Origin: Actinomycetota bacterium
GTDB lineage: Bacteria; Actinomycetota; Actinomycetes; Nanopelagicales; Nanopelagicaceae
DNA length: 64,000 nucleotides
Direction: 5' to 3'
NCBI GenBank assembly: GCA_026392935.1
Contig: JAPLBE010000012.1
Coordinates: 1-64,000, forward strand
The notes below the pieces were generated by a model that worked only from the letters and a program-made list of their open reading frames with translations, made no database searches and was not told the origin of the DNA. The position numbers and the translations under genes were made by a program. Position 1 is the first letter of the stretch. Each line of letters begins with the position of its first letter. Below, in pieces: positions 18,709 through 28,064 of this stretch.

Positions 18709-19566
18709 CTAAAGGGCTGAAATCAACTCGATTGCATCTGCAACGGAAGTAACTAGCTCGGCTGCTCGTTCGCCAATTAATCGATGACATCCTTCTGAGG
18801 ATGGGGAATTTATCGGCCCTGGAATTGCCATAACTGGTTTCATCAACTCTGCTGCATCGCGCGCCGTGCGAAGAGATCCGCTTCTAAATGCTGCTTCTAC
18901 AACGAGAGTGCTCTTTGAGAGAGCTGCAATAACTCTATTGCGAGTGAGAAATCGATGCGGCATCGCAATTACCCCAGGCATAACTTCCGAAACAAGTGCG
19001 CCGTTCTCACAAATCTCTTCAAACAATCTGGCGTTACCAGCCGGATATTGAATATCTATTCCCGATGCAATCACTGCAATCGTGCGGCCTTCAGCAACCA
19101 GTGCGCCTCGGTGCGCAGCTGTATCGATTCCGTAGGCTCCCCCGCTGACTATCGCCCATTCGCGATCAACAAACCCTGCAGCAAAATCTCCGGCTATACG
19201 AATTCCGTACGGAGTTGGATTACGCGTGCCAACAATTGCTAGAGACCGTTGGGTAAGAAGCGCTACGTCACCTTTAACAATCAAACCAAGTGGCGGGACC
19301 TCTAAATCGTTGAGTGAGCTAGGCCAATTCTCATCATCACACGTGATGAAGACTCCACCAGATTTGATAATCGATTCCCGTGCAACATCTAGTTCAAAGG
19401 TCGCGAATCTCTCCATGAGTCCAGCATGTTTTACCGTGTCATATCTTCGAGTGGTGATTCGATCATAGACAGCGTCATGGCCTCGTTCCGCAATTTCACG
19501 TGACCACAATGCAACTCCGGGTTCGATGCAGGCAAAGAGAGCCAACTGGATATCTGCTGTATTCAA
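18709..19566 (-). CDS. dprA: DNA-processing protein DprA
   Basis: DprA loads RecA on incoming single-stranded DNA in natural transformation. The Rossmann-like core is clear: AIVGTRNPTPYGIRIAGDFA, AIVSGGAYGIDTAAHRGAL, VIASGIDIQYPAGN and FLTRNRVIAALS, then VVEAAFRSGSLRTARDA. At 285 residues it is compact and lacks a long C-terminal extension. It overlaps comM by 4 bp, so the pair is translationally coupled. Together with comM it is consistent with DNA uptake competence, although no uptake pilus genes lie in this window. Confidence 0.94.
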   Translation of the reverse strand: MNTADIQLALFACIEPGVALWSREIAERGHDAVYDRITTRRYDTVKHAGLMERFATFELDVARESIIKSGGVFITCDDENWPSSLNDLEVPPLGLIVKGDVALLTQRSLAIVGTRNPTPYGIRIAGDFAAGFVDREWAIVSGGAYGIDTAAHRGALVAEGRTIAVIASGIDIQYPAGNARLFEEICENGALVSEVMPGVIAMPHRFLTRNRVIAALSKSTLVVEAAFRSGSLRTARDAAELMKPVMAIPGPINSPSSEGCHRLIGERAAELVTSVADAIELISAL

Positions 19567-21083
19567 ATCTCTGAACCTTCGCGTAATGCATAAGCCTGTG
19601 TGACATCTGACAATGTGGGAATTTCCCGTTGCGCAAGATCAGCTAAAGTCCAGGCGAGTCGAATCACTTTATGTAAGCCGCGTGCAGTCAATCTCTCTTT
19701 ATCTAGTTCATCGTGGAGAAAGTTCATACCTAAGCGCTCGGGTTTGTAGGTTGTCCGTAATTCACGGCTTGGAATATGGGCGTTTAGTTGCCATTCTCTT
19801 CCTGCAAAACGTTGCGCTGCAGAATTACGGGCAGAGATAACTCGAGCTTTTATCTCTGCGCTACATTCGCCAAGTTCTGTCGCGGCCATTTCGACTCGTG
19901 ATACAGGTTCGACCTGAACGCGCATATCAATGCGATCCATCAAAGGACCCGAGAGTTTTCCAAGATATCTTCGAACTGAAAGTGAAGAGCATTCGCAACC
20001 TCGACCCTTTCCACTGAATTTTCCACACGGACAAGGGTTAGCTGCAAGTACAAGTAGAAACTCTGCAGGAAATGTAATGTTTCCGACGCTTCGAGTAATT
20101 GTGATGGTTCCGGTCTCAAGTGGTTGCCTTAATGAATCAAGTACCCCCGCTGCACACTCTGGAGCCTCATCGATAAATAGCACTCCGTGATGCGCCAAGG
20201 TGCATGCACCGGGTTTAATCACATACGAACCACCACCGACTATCGCAACCCGTGATGCAGTGTGATGCGGTGAAACAATCGGTGCAAGAAGTGACATTGG
20301 AGAACGTGTTGCAAAGGAACCAGAAATGGAATGTACGGCTGTAACTTCTAGCGCTTGTTCGATTGTGAGAGAGGGCAGAATCGAAGGTATGCGAGAAGCG
20401 ATCATTGTCTTTCCCGCACCAGGAGGGCCTACAAGTAAAAGATGGTGCCCACCTGTTGCCGCCACTTCTGCCGCAAACCTAGCCTTGCTCTGACCCGCAA
20501 CATCAGTGAAATCCAAATAATTCTCGTTATCAACATCTGCAAGATCAAGTTCTTGCGCTTCTGGATGCTGGCCAGTTCTGACCCACATCAACACCTCACG
20601 CAGATGATCGAAGACAAGAATCTGCATCTGTGGCATTAACTGGGCTTCGGCTTTATTCGCACGCGGGATGATTGCTCGAGTCATTCCAGCTTGGTGTGCT
20701 GCGATGAGCGCGGGAAGAACACCGCGCACCGAACGAATCTTTCCATCGAGTGCGAGCTCACCCAAAATAATCGTCTCTTCAAGCGGATCCTGTGGAATCA
20801 CTTGATGTGCGATCAAGATGCTTATCGCGATTGATAAATCGAAACTTGATCCACTCTTCGGCAGCCATGCTGGAGAGAGCGAAACTGTTACTTTGCGATT
20901 GGGCCAGATTTCGTTGCAATTAGTTATTGCCGCACGAACTCGATCTCTAGATTCTTGAAGCGCGGCATCAGGTAGACCCAGCAGTGAATACATAGGGATT
21001 CCATCAGAGATATCTACTTCAATTTCGACCACACTTCCAGAAATTCCTAGGAGTGCAACACTTTTTGTGTAACCGATACTCAT
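19563..21083 (-). CDS. comM: YifB/ComM family AAA+ ATPase
   Basis: ComM is a hexameric helicase that helps branch migration during integration of transforming DNA. The N-terminal Lon-protease-like fold runs to about residue 190. The Mg-chelatase-type AAA+ domain has Walker A LLVGPPGAGKTMIASR and Walker B GVLFIDEAPE, then AANPCPCGKFSGKG with the Cys cluster, and YLGKLSGPLMDRIDM. The length of 506 residues is typical. The gene overlaps both neighbours (yraN and dprA) by 4 bp, forming a coupled trio. Confidence 0.95.
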   Translation of the reverse strand: MSIGYTKSVALLGISGSVVEIEVDISDGIPMYSLLGLPDAALQESRDRVRAAITNCNEIWPNRKVTVSLSPAWLPKSGSSFDLSIAISILIAHQVIPQDPLEETIILGELALDGKIRSVRGVLPALIAAHQAGMTRAIIPRANKAEAQLMPQMQILVFDHLREVLMWVRTGQHPEAQELDLADVDNENYLDFTDVAGQSKARFAAEVAATGGHHLLLVGPPGAGKTMIASRIPSILPSLTIEQALEVTAVHSISGSFATRSPMSLLAPIVSPHHTASRVAIVGGGSYVIKPGACTLAHHGVLFIDEAPECAAGVLDSLRQPLETGTITITRSVGNITFPAEFLLVLAANPCPCGKFSGKGRGCECSSLSVRRYLGKLSGPLMDRIDMRVQVEPVSRVEMAATELGECSAEIKARVISARNSAAQRFAGREWQLNAHIPSRELRTTYKPERLGMNFLHDELDKERLTARGLHKVIRLAWTLADLAQREIPTLSDVTQAYALREGSEI

Positions 21084-21460
21084 AAAATGTTTCCGCGATA
21101 TTCCAGAGTATGTGCCCCATCTGCGGAAATAAGGACAGCCACTACATCAATGGCATATTCACATCCAAGGCACCCATGGGTAGCAAGCCAGGCCAGTGCA
21201 AGCCTTTGCATACGATGGGCTTTATCTTTGTTAATTGCCTCAAAAGGATGTCCGAAGGTAAGTGAGCTACGAGTTTTTACTTCGATGAAGTGAAAGATGC
21301 CATCTCGAGACAATGAGACGAGATCAATTTCACCCTCGCGAATTCTCCAATTGCGATCGAGAATTTCATCCCCGCGGTCTGTGACGAACTCTGCAGTTTT
21401 ACTTTCACCGAACGCGCCAGTTCTTTGCTTAGGTCCAGGCTTCTTCAATCGTGTGCTCAT
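21080..21460 (-). CDS. yraN: YraN family (UPF0102) endonuclease-like protein
   Basis: This 126-residue protein has the restriction-endonuclease-like fold of UPF0102, with G-E-x-x-A near the start (FGESKTAEFV), then GEIDLVSLSRDG and FIEVKTRSS forming the D-ExK nuclease-type core. The biochemical role is unsettled; it occurs regularly beside rnhB and comM, as here. A basic N-terminus (STRLKKPGPKQRTG) is visible. It is the first gene of the coupled yraN-comM-dprA group, after a 60-bp gap from rnhB. Confidence 0.9.
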   Translation of the reverse strand: MSTRLKKPGPKQRTGAFGESKTAEFVTDRGDEILDRNWRIREGEIDLVSLSRDGIFHFIEVKTRSSLTFGHPFEAINKDKAHRMQRLALAWLATHGCLGCEYAIDVVAVLISADGAHTLEYRGNIL

Positions 21461-21520
21461 GGGCGCAGATTAAAAGGGTGGTGTGATGATTAAGCGAGTA
21501 AGTAAGTGAGCTGTGTAAAA

Positions 21521-22126
21521 CTATTTAATAAGTGCAGCTATATTTGAAAAAGAAGTTCGATGTTCTACACAGGGTCCGAATTCTTTCAGTGCTGCTGTAT
21601 GGGCTGCTGTGATATAGCCCTTATGTTTTGCAAATCCATACTGCGGATACTTTGCATCAAGTTCAATCATTTCGCGGTCTCTGGTTACTTTTGCAACGAT
21701 TGATGCGGCGCTAATTGCGGTGACCACTTGATCACCTTTCCATACTGCAACATTGGGTATAGCCAACCCTTCGATTGCATAACCGTCCGTCAACACATAT
21801 GCGGGTTCGACGTGCAGGCCCTTGACTGCACGTCTCATACCATCAAGATTTGCAGCATGCACCCCTCGTTCATCAATTTCCGAAACTGAAACTCGAATAA
21901 CGCTCACACTGAGAGCGACTTTCATAATGAGATCAAATAACTCTTCGCGCTTTTTCTCGGATACTTCCTTCGAGTCACGAACTTCGGATAGCTCAGGAGC
22001 AAAAGGGTCTTCAAGAATCACCGCGGCAATTACAAGTGGTCCAGCACAGGGACCGCGACCTGCTTCATCTACTCCTGCAATCGGTGAAATTCCTGCATTG
22101 CGAAGAAGTTGCTCAATCGCTTTCAT
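21521..22126 (-). CDS. rnhB: ribonuclease HII
   Basis: RNase HII cuts RNA in RNA/DNA hybrids and starts removal of misincorporated ribonucleotides. The catalytic acidic residues are in GVDEAGRGPCAGPL (Asp, Glu), VLTDGYAI (Asp) and the later Asp/Glu segment TRDREMIELDAKYPQYGFAKHKGY. The length of 201 residues is normal. The gene starts nine bases after lepB and belongs to the rplS-lepB-rnhB order common in bacteria. Confidence 0.95.
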   Translation of the reverse strand: MKAIEQLLRNAGISPIAGVDEAGRGPCAGPLVIAAVILEDPFAPELSEVRDSKEVSEKKREELFDLIMKVALSVSVIRVSVSEIDERGVHAANLDGMRRAVKGLHVEPAYVLTDGYAIEGLAIPNVAVWKGDQVVTAISAASIVAKVTRDREMIELDAKYPQYGFAKHKGYITAAHTAALKEFGPCVEHRTSFSNIAALIK

Positions 22127-22135
22127 GAGATGAAA

Positions 22136-22789
22136 TTACTTAATGGGATTATGAGAAGAAATTATGCCAATATTTTTAAATGGCCAGATAATTGCATAGG
22201 CACGTCCAGTAACTTTTGACACTGGAACGAACCCATTATTCACATCATCTTGGTGGTAGCGAGAGTCAGCAGATGCATTTCGGTGATCGCCCATAACCCA
22301 GATTTTTCCTTGCGGAACAGTGACATTGAACTTTAGTTCACTTGGCTTATTACCCTTAAAAATATATGGCTCATCAACTGCCTTGCCATTAATTTTCATG
22401 GATCCATCCTTCGCGCAGCACACAATCGTGTCGCCCTCGACGCCAATGACGCGCTTAACTAAGTATTGTTTCGCTGGATTAGGTAATACGCCAACAATTA
22501 CTAGGCCTTCTCTGATTTTTGTGACTACTTTGTTCTCTTCAAGAGCATATGGCTCTGGAAGCCAGTTGTCCGGGTCACGAAAAACTACGACGTCACCACG
22601 CGAAATCTTTGTAGACAAAAATGGAATCTTATTAACTGCAACACGGTCTTGTATCTGAAGCGTATTTTCCATAGAACCTGAAGGAATATAGAAAAACTGA
22701 ACAAGAAATGTTTTGATTACAAGTGAGACAGCGAGCGCAACGATTATAAGAATCGGAAGCTCACGAAGGACTGAGCCCTTACGTGACAT
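22136..22789 (-). CDS. lepB: signal peptidase I
   Basis: LepB is the membrane-anchored serine protease that removes signal peptides from exported proteins. One N-terminal transmembrane segment (ILIIVALAVSLVIKTFLVQF) precedes the catalytic Ser in IPSGSMENTL and the general-base Lys in YLVKRVIGVEGD. The C-terminal box VMGDHRNASADSR is present. The length is 217 residues. It lies 12 bp after rplS. Its substrates in this window would include the secreted proteins at 37634, 41481, 41984 and 57810. Confidence 0.95.
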   Translation of the reverse strand: MSRKGSVLRELPILIIVALAVSLVIKTFLVQFFYIPSGSMENTLQIQDRVAVNKIPFLSTKISRGDVVVFRDPDNWLPEPYALEENKVVTKIREGLVIVGVLPNPAKQYLVKRVIGVEGDTIVCCAKDGSMKINGKAVDEPYIFKGNKPSELKFNVTVPQGKIWVMGDHRNASADSRYHQDDVNNGFVPVSKVTGRAYAIIWPFKNIGIISSHNPIK

Positions 22790-22801
22790 GGAGAGAATTA
22801 G

Positions 22802-23326
22802 TTACTCTGCAGGAGTTGCGTCAGCTGCTGGAGCGTCCGCTACAACTTCTGGTGTTGCTTCGGCTACTGGAGCTTCTACAACATCAGCAACAGGAGCTTC
22901 TACAACTGCCTCAACTGCTGGCTCTGGCGTAATCACTTCTGCAACCGGAGTAGAAAGAATTCCGTCGCCGTAACCTTCAACGCCATCACGCTTTTCGCGA
23001 ATCTTTGCAGCCTTACCGCGAAGATCGCGGAGGTAGTAAAGCTTTGCGCGGCGAACATCGCCCTTCTTGACGAGTTCAATCTTTTCAATAACTGGTGTGT
23101 GAACTGGGAATGTGCGCTCTACGCCAACGCCGTATGAAACTTTACGGATTGTGAAAGTCTCGCGAACTCCATCACCCTGACGACCGATAACAATTCCCTG
23201 GAATACCTGAAGACGTGACTTGCTGCCTTCGATAACACGAACGTGGATCTTAAGCTCATCGCCAGCACGGAACTGTGGAATGTCCTTGCGGAGTGAGGCA
23301 GCATCTACTACGTCGAGAATGTTCAT
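22802..23326 (-). CDS. rplS: 50S ribosomal protein L19 with acidic C-terminal tail
   Basis: L19 lies at the 30S-50S interface. Residues 1-115 match the family ([63 protein letters not shown]). Unlike the usual protein of about 115 residues, this one reaches 174 because of a tail of about 55 residues made almost only of Ala, Val, Glu, Pro, Asp and Thr, with repeated VVEAPVA-like units. The tail has no frameshift and ends at a proper stop before lepB. The 112-bp gap upstream should hold the promoter. Confidence 0.95.
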   Translation of the reverse strand: MNILDVVDAASLRKDIPQFRAGDELKIHVRVIEGSKSRLQVFQGIVIGRQGDGVRETFTIRKVSYGVGVERTFPVHTPVIEKIELVKKGDVRRAKLYYLRDLRGKAAKIREKRDGVEGYGDGILSTPVAEVITPEPAVEAVVEAPVADVVEAPVAEATPEVVADAPAADATPAE

Positions 23327-23438
23327 CTTTGGTCCTGTTCATTACTTATAAGAGGCACTGCGAGGTAACGCGGTGCAGACTGCGTATCTTGCCACAGAAG
23401 GGGCCTTGAGCGTAAATCGGGTCTGAGGACCGCGAGAA

Positions 23439-24203
23439 TTACGCGGTAAAGCCGAGAAGGGCTTCTAGCTCTGCATGCAGGTGCGGGCCGGCAGCCATAG
23501 AGATTGCCATTGGGCTATCGCCGTATTGCTTGAAGATGGCGCCCGCTTCTCTTGCTACTAATCCCCCTGCAGACCAATCCCATTCCTTTAACCCTGCTTC
23601 GTAATATCCATCAAGAGCGCCCATTGCAACATGGCAGAGGTCGACAGCAGCTGCGCCATTGCGGCGGATGTCGCGAACTATAGGAACAAGTTTTGCAAAA
23701 TCTTCAAGTTGAGTCAGACGGTACGCAACGTCGTATTGAAATCCTGTAGCAATTAGTGCGCGGTCAAGTTCGATGGGGTCATTGCATTTTATTGAATGAC
23801 CATTGTAGAAAGCACCGCCCCCTCGTGTTGCCCACCATGTTGAATTAATCGTTGGCGCAGTTACTACTCCAGCTATTGCGCCGTCTTTATCTTTTGCAGC
23901 AATCGAAACATTCCAACCTGGAAGTCCATAAAAGTAATTAACTGTGCCATCTAGTGGGTCAATAACCCAGGTAATCCCTGATGTACTTTCGATAGATGCG
24001 CCTTCTTCGCCAATCATTCCGTCATTAGGTCGGGCGGCAAGTAGAGATTCGACAATAAATGTCTCTGCCTTTTTATCCATCTGTGTTGCGATATCGATAG
24101 CTGTTGACTTGGATTCAATTTCAAATGCCTGAGGCCGATCCATCAAGAGCGCTCCTGCCTCTGCACCGACTTTCTGAGCCAAGGTCAACAAATCTTTATA
24201 CAT
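23439..24203 (-). CDS. suhB: inositol monophosphatase family protein
   Basis: This Mg-dependent sugar/inositol phosphatase of 254 residues has the family metal-binding motifs GEEGA (65-69), WVIDPLDGTVNY (79-90) and the C-terminal EWDWSAGGLVAREAG. Actinobacterial members hydrolyse inositol-1-phosphate, histidinol phosphate or related esters; which one applies is not clear. It sits upstream of rplS on the same strand with a 112-bp gap, and divergent from sepH. Confidence 0.9.
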   Translation of the reverse strand: MYKDLLTLAQKVGAEAGALLMDRPQAFEIESKSTAIDIATQMDKKAETFIVESLLAARPNDGMIGEEGASIESTSGITWVIDPLDGTVNYFYGLPGWNVSIAAKDKDGAIAGVVTAPTINSTWWATRGGGAFYNGHSIKCNDPIELDRALIATGFQYDVAYRLTQLEDFAKLVPIVRDIRRNGAAAVDLCHVAMGALDGYYEAGLKEWDWSAGGLVAREAGAIFKQYGDSPMAISMAAGPHLHAELEALLGFTA

Positions 24204-24264
24204 ATGCGCATCTTAGAGGGTCTATCTCTCGAGAAATTGACCCTATATCCGTTATTCTCACCCC

Positions 24265-25083
24265 ATGACAGAGCTTCGCCTAACAGGAAAAACTGAGGAC
24301 GGAAACCATCTCGCCCTTGTTGATACTGACGGTGCAGAATTCTCTCTTCGAATTAGCGACACACTTCGCGCGACAGTTAACCAACCGCGACTTACCTCAG
24401 TTCCAGCAGCCGATGCCGTCGAGACAATTTCTGTTAAAGAGATTCAGCGCCGTCTTCGTGCAGGTGATAGCTTTGAGCAAATTGCTCGTGATGGTCAAAC
24501 AACTCTTGAAAAAGTTGAAAGATTCTCTGGACCAATCATGCAAGAACGCGAATACATTCTGGATCGCGCCCGCGAGCTAGTGATGCGCAAGGATGTTCAT
24601 CGCATTGAAATGACATTTAAAGATGTTGCCCTCGCAAAGCTTGCCCCACGCGGTGTCGACACTGATGAAGTTAGATGGAATACGTGGCGCCTACCTGATG
24701 GCACCTGGCACATTGAATTGCATTACCCAAACCGTGATGGAAACGGAATCGCAACCTGGATTTTCGATCTCGCTCGTCGCGCACTGGATGCGTCGGATGA
24801 CAACGGAGCTTGGCTGATTGATGAAGATGCTCCTGCTCGTCCGGTTGCAACAGGAATTATTCATTCAGAACCAACTCATCCATCGCGAATTGAACCAACA
24901 AGAGTCGAAGAAATATTCCAGCCAATTATTGAAGAGAAGCCAGAGACTCCACGTCTTGCAGTGATTCGCGAGACTCCTACACCGGCAGATTCACAAGATG
25001 GAATTACTGCTCGAGCAAAAGTTCCTTCATGGGATGAAATTATGTTCGGTCACAAGACGCAAGAAGAACCAGAAGAGAACTAG
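24265..25083 (+). CDS. sepH: cell division regulator SepH
   Basis: This 272-residue protein belongs to the actinobacterial SepH (DUF3071) family, which binds FtsZ and stimulates its assembly. The N-terminal family domain covers residues 1-180: ELRLTGKTEDGNHLALVDTD, then a helix-turn-helix-like part (VKEIQRRLRAGDSFEQIARD) and the conserved WNTWRLPDGTW. The C-terminal third is a low-complexity, Pro/Glu-rich linker followed by a short conserved end (VPSWDEIMFGH), as in the family. The 3' end overlaps the convergent phosphatase gene by 4 bp. Confidence 0.9.
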   Translation: MTELRLTGKTEDGNHLALVDTDGAEFSLRISDTLRATVNQPRLTSVPAADAVETISVKEIQRRLRAGDSFEQIARDGQTTLEKVERFSGPIMQEREYILDRARELVMRKDVHRIEMTFKDVALAKLAPRGVDTDEVRWNTWRLPDGTWHIELHYPNRDGNGIATWIFDLARRALDASDDNGAWLIDEDAPARPVATGIIHSEPTHPSRIEPTRVEEIFQPIIEEKPETPRLAVIRETPTPADSQDGITARAKVPSWDEIMFGHKTQEEPEEN

Positions 25084-26180
25084 TTAACGGTTCTATTCAG
25101 CAGCGGAACTGAACTTTCAGTCTCTGTAACTCCACCGTGATGACCAACCATGGCGCCTTCTTTATCTGCACGCTCTGGATCTAGCAAAACTAGACCTGCT
25201 TGAGCGATTGCAATGACATCCCCGGCTCGATCTGCTGCATCCATAGAAACATCGCTACCAAAGAGTCCCTCTGCAATTGCTGTTGCACGGGTATGCATTA
25301 TTACTTTATCGCCCAAGGTCTGACGCCAACGATGCACGACTTCATCGGCTGCGTGCTGTGAATCCGTTGCAAGGTATAAATGTCGAGCCCGAGGTTCGCC
25401 AGCAATCACAGCAATATCAGTGAGCAAATCATTGTCTTGGCCGAGCACAACTTTCTCAGTCACATTAATCATTCCGTGATCTGCAGTAACCCAGATGCGA
25501 GTTCCGTGCGGCACCTTTTCAATCAATGACCCAACTAGTTGATCAACTCCGGTAAGCGCGGCTAACCATTTATCGGAACCGACTCCATCTGAATGCCCGG
25601 CAGAATCGAGATCATTGACATAGAGATAAACAAAAGAAGGTGTTGATTCAAGCGCAGCAATCGTTTCGCTCAGCAAGTCAGTGACAAGATTGGCACCTTT
25701 GTAATGCGCTCCCCTAAATACTGCCCGTGTAAACCCTGAATTCTCATATCTCTTTGCCGCCACATGTGTAGTTGTAATTCCTGCAGCCATAGCTCTTTCA
25801 AAGAGCGTAGGAACTGGTTGCCAGATAACTGGATCAACACGTTCATCCCACTTCAAAGTATTTAGTACTCGCCCGCCACTTCGCGGAACTTGGACTGTGT
25901 ATCCAAGCATTCCGTGAGCACCTGGCATTACACCCGTTGTAAGTGTCGCAAGGCTTGTTGCAGTCGTAGAAGGAAAAGAGGTTTGTACTTTTCCGTGTGT
26001 AACCAGTGAGGACAAGTTGGGTGCAGCTGATGAATATTTCACAAGAACATCTGCGCCAAAGCCATCTATGAGAAAAAGAAGTTCGCGGCCGCTGGGACTT
26101 TCGCCACATCCAATTGAATCCACCGCAGTGCTTAAACCCAAGGTAGAAAAAATCGAGGGCATGATTTGCGACAGGTGCAC
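25080..26180 (-). CDS. alkaline phosphatase superfamily / nucleotide pyrophosphatase-type protein
   Basis: This 366-residue protein has the alkaline phosphatase superfamily fold: the metal Asp in LFLIDGFGADVL, the nucleophile Thr in TSFPSTTATSLATLTTG, then NDLDSAGHSDG, VTADHGM and the late GHHGG, which supply the second metal site. This order matches phosphodiesterase/nucleotide pyrophosphatase proteins. No clear signal peptide is seen, so action in the cytoplasm is likely. A protein of this type often neighbours sepH in actinobacteria. The substrate is unknown. Confidence 0.88.
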   Translation of the reverse strand: MHLSQIMPSIFSTLGLSTAVDSIGCGESPSGRELLFLIDGFGADVLVKYSSAAPNLSSLVTHGKVQTSFPSTTATSLATLTTGVMPGAHGMLGYTVQVPRSGGRVLNTLKWDERVDPVIWQPVPTLFERAMAAGITTTHVAAKRYENSGFTRAVFRGAHYKGANLVTDLLSETIAALESTPSFVYLYVNDLDSAGHSDGVGSDKWLAALTGVDQLVGSLIEKVPHGTRIWVTADHGMINVTEKVVLGQDNDLLTDIAVIAGEPRARHLYLATDSQHAADEVVHRWRQTLGDKVIMHTRATAIAEGLFGSDVSMDAADRAGDVIAIAQAGLVLLDPERADKEGAMVGHHGGVTETESSVPLLNRTVN

Positions 26181-26212
26181 GGCCGTATCGTCTCACGAGT
26201 ATTGTTCCCCGT

Positions 26213-27124
26213 ATGAATTCACTCGGTTTCGTTACTTCTCCCGAGGTTGCAGCTGCATTAGCCGCTGGAAAACCTGTCGTGGCACTTGAATCAACGATCA
26301 TTAGCCACGGTCTTCCACGTCCATCCAATTTGGATGTTGCTCGCGAGGTCGAAACTATAGTTCGCGAACATGGCGCAACTCCTGCAACGATTGCGATTCT
26401 CGATGGACAGGTATGTATTGGCTTAACAGATGATCAATTAGTTGCTATTGCAAACCGAGATGACATTGCAAAGGCATCGAGTCGTGATCTAGCAATTATT
26501 GCCGCTACTAAGAAAAGCGCGGCAACAACCGTTGCCGCAACTGCCCACCTTGCTGCACTTGCTGGAATTCATGTATTTGCAACTGGTGGGCTAGGTGGTG
26601 TCCATCGCGGTGCAAACGAATCATTCGATGAATCCGCAGATTTAACGGCTCTCGCTAATTTAGACATCACAGTTGTGTGCGCCGGAGTGAAATCGATACT
26701 CGACGTTGCTGCCACTTTGGAAAGACTTGAGACTTTAGCAATTGGTGTTGTTGGCTATAAGACAACGGCTTTCCCTGGTTTTTATCTCACTGATTCAGGA
26801 TTCACAATTGAGCACCAGGTAAATAGCGCCTCAGAAATTGCAGCAATCATTGCCGCCCGTAAGGCTTTAGGGACAAATGCTCATGCACTGATTGTGGCAA
26901 ATCCAGTTGCCCACGAAATGAATCGTGCACGTCACGATGCAATCCTTAAGAGTGGTCTTGAAGGTTGTGCCAAAAATGGAATCATCGGAAAAGCTGTCAC
27001 CCCTTACCTTCTCGAGCATTTCCACACCGCATCTGAAGGTGAATCTCTAAAGGTAAATATCGAAATCATTAAATCTAATTCAGCACTCGCTGCCGATATC
27101 GCAGTAGCTGCCAACAAGAAATAG
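26213..27124 (+). CDS. psuG: pseudouridine-5'-phosphate glycosidase
   Basis: PsuG cleaves the C-C glycosidic bond of pseudouridine 5'-phosphate to uracil and ribose 5-phosphate. The N-terminal VVALESTIISHGLPRPSN and the segments GGLGGVHRG, CAGVKSILDVAATLERLET and GYKTTAFPGFYL are diagnostic. The length of 303 residues is normal. The gene pairs with a PfkB-family kinase directly downstream, forming a complete salvage route for pseudouridine from RNA turnover. Confidence 0.95.
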   Translation: MNSLGFVTSPEVAAALAAGKPVVALESTIISHGLPRPSNLDVAREVETIVREHGATPATIAILDGQVCIGLTDDQLVAIANRDDIAKASSRDLAIIAATKKSAATTVAATAHLAALAGIHVFATGGLGGVHRGANESFDESADLTALANLDITVVCAGVKSILDVAATLERLETLAIGVVGYKTTAFPGFYLTDSGFTIEHQVNSASEIAAIIAARKALGTNAHALIVANPVAHEMNRARHDAILKSGLEGCAKNGIIGKAVTPYLLEHFHTASEGESLKVNIEIIKSNSALAADIAVAANKK

Positions 27125-27132
27125 CGTTATTG

Positions 27133-28038
27133 ATGACAACCAAAGTTCTTTGCATCGGTGATGTGATGCTCGATGTTGTCACCAAAATTGCGGTCATGCC
27201 ATCAGAGATTAACTACGGCAGTGATACAGCTTCAGAGATTTCTACACACGGAGGTGGCGCAGCTGCAAATGTGGCCTCGTGGCTCACGCGCACAAATGTA
27301 GAAGCAACCATTGTTGGCCATGTTGGCGATGATGCCGCGGGTGCTGCACTGATTAGCGAATTTGATGCCCTTGGTGTTCGCCACGAAAATCTCATGGTTA
27401 GCGGTGCCCGGTCTGGGGTTGTCGTTGTACTTGTTGATCCAACCGGTGAACGAACAATGTTTCCTGACAATGGTGCAAACTCGGGGCTACACATCGGTGA
27501 CCTGCCAGATATCACTGGTTTCGATGCTGTCTATATTTCGGGCTACTCCCCCCTCGATCCGCAATCTCTTGTAGGTATTAAAGAGATGATCACAAAGATT
27601 CGTGCTGCAAACATTCCAGTTTATTTCGATCCTGCATCAGTAGGTGCCATGAAAGAAGTGGACATCAATGAAGTGAAATCGTGGCTTCCAATGATGAATG
27701 TCCTTTTACTTAATGAAGAGGAAGCGATTTATTTAACGGGCGAAAGCGATCTTGAGAAAGCTCTCGATTCTCTGCTGATTTCTTGTGAGACTGTTGTTGT
27801 CAAGCGCGGATCCTATGGAGCAATCGGGAAAAAACGAGGATCTGATTCAATTTCCGTTCTTGCTGATGCAGCAATGGTTCTCGATACCACTGGGGCTGGA
27901 GATTCATTTGCTGCAGGATTTATTTCACAATTTTGCGTGCATGGTGATTTAAGCCGCTCTTTAATGGCTGGCGCCGAGATTGCTGCCCATTGTGTGGCAA
28001 TCATTGGTGCAAGACCGCGTGTAGGTACCGAGATTTAA
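27133..28038 (+). CDS. psuK: PfkB-family carbohydrate kinase, probable pseudouridine kinase
   Basis: This is a ribokinase/PfkB family kinase of 301 residues. It has the N-terminal substrate-binding di-Gly region (STHGGGAAANVASWL) and the C-terminal anion hole with catalytic Asp, DTTGAGDSFAAGFI. The position eight bases after psuG argues that it phosphorylates pseudouridine. Substrate choice within this family cannot be read from motifs alone, so ribose or other nucleosides remain possible. I use the ATG at 27133; a TTG lies one codon upstream. Confidence 0.85.
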   Translation: MTTKVLCIGDVMLDVVTKIAVMPSEINYGSDTASEISTHGGGAAANVASWLTRTNVEATIVGHVGDDAAGAALISEFDALGVRHENLMVSGARSGVVVVLVDPTGERTMFPDNGANSGLHIGDLPDITGFDAVYISGYSPLDPQSLVGIKEMITKIRAANIPVYFDPASVGAMKEVDINEVKSWLPMMNVLLLNEEEAIYLTGESDLEKALDSLLISCETVVVKRGSYGAIGKKRGSDSISVLADAAMVLDTTGAGDSFAAGFISQFCVHGDLSRSLMAGAEIAAHCVAIIGARPRVGTEI

Positions 28039-28064
28039 CTCAATGACTTGGCAGAATACGCGCC

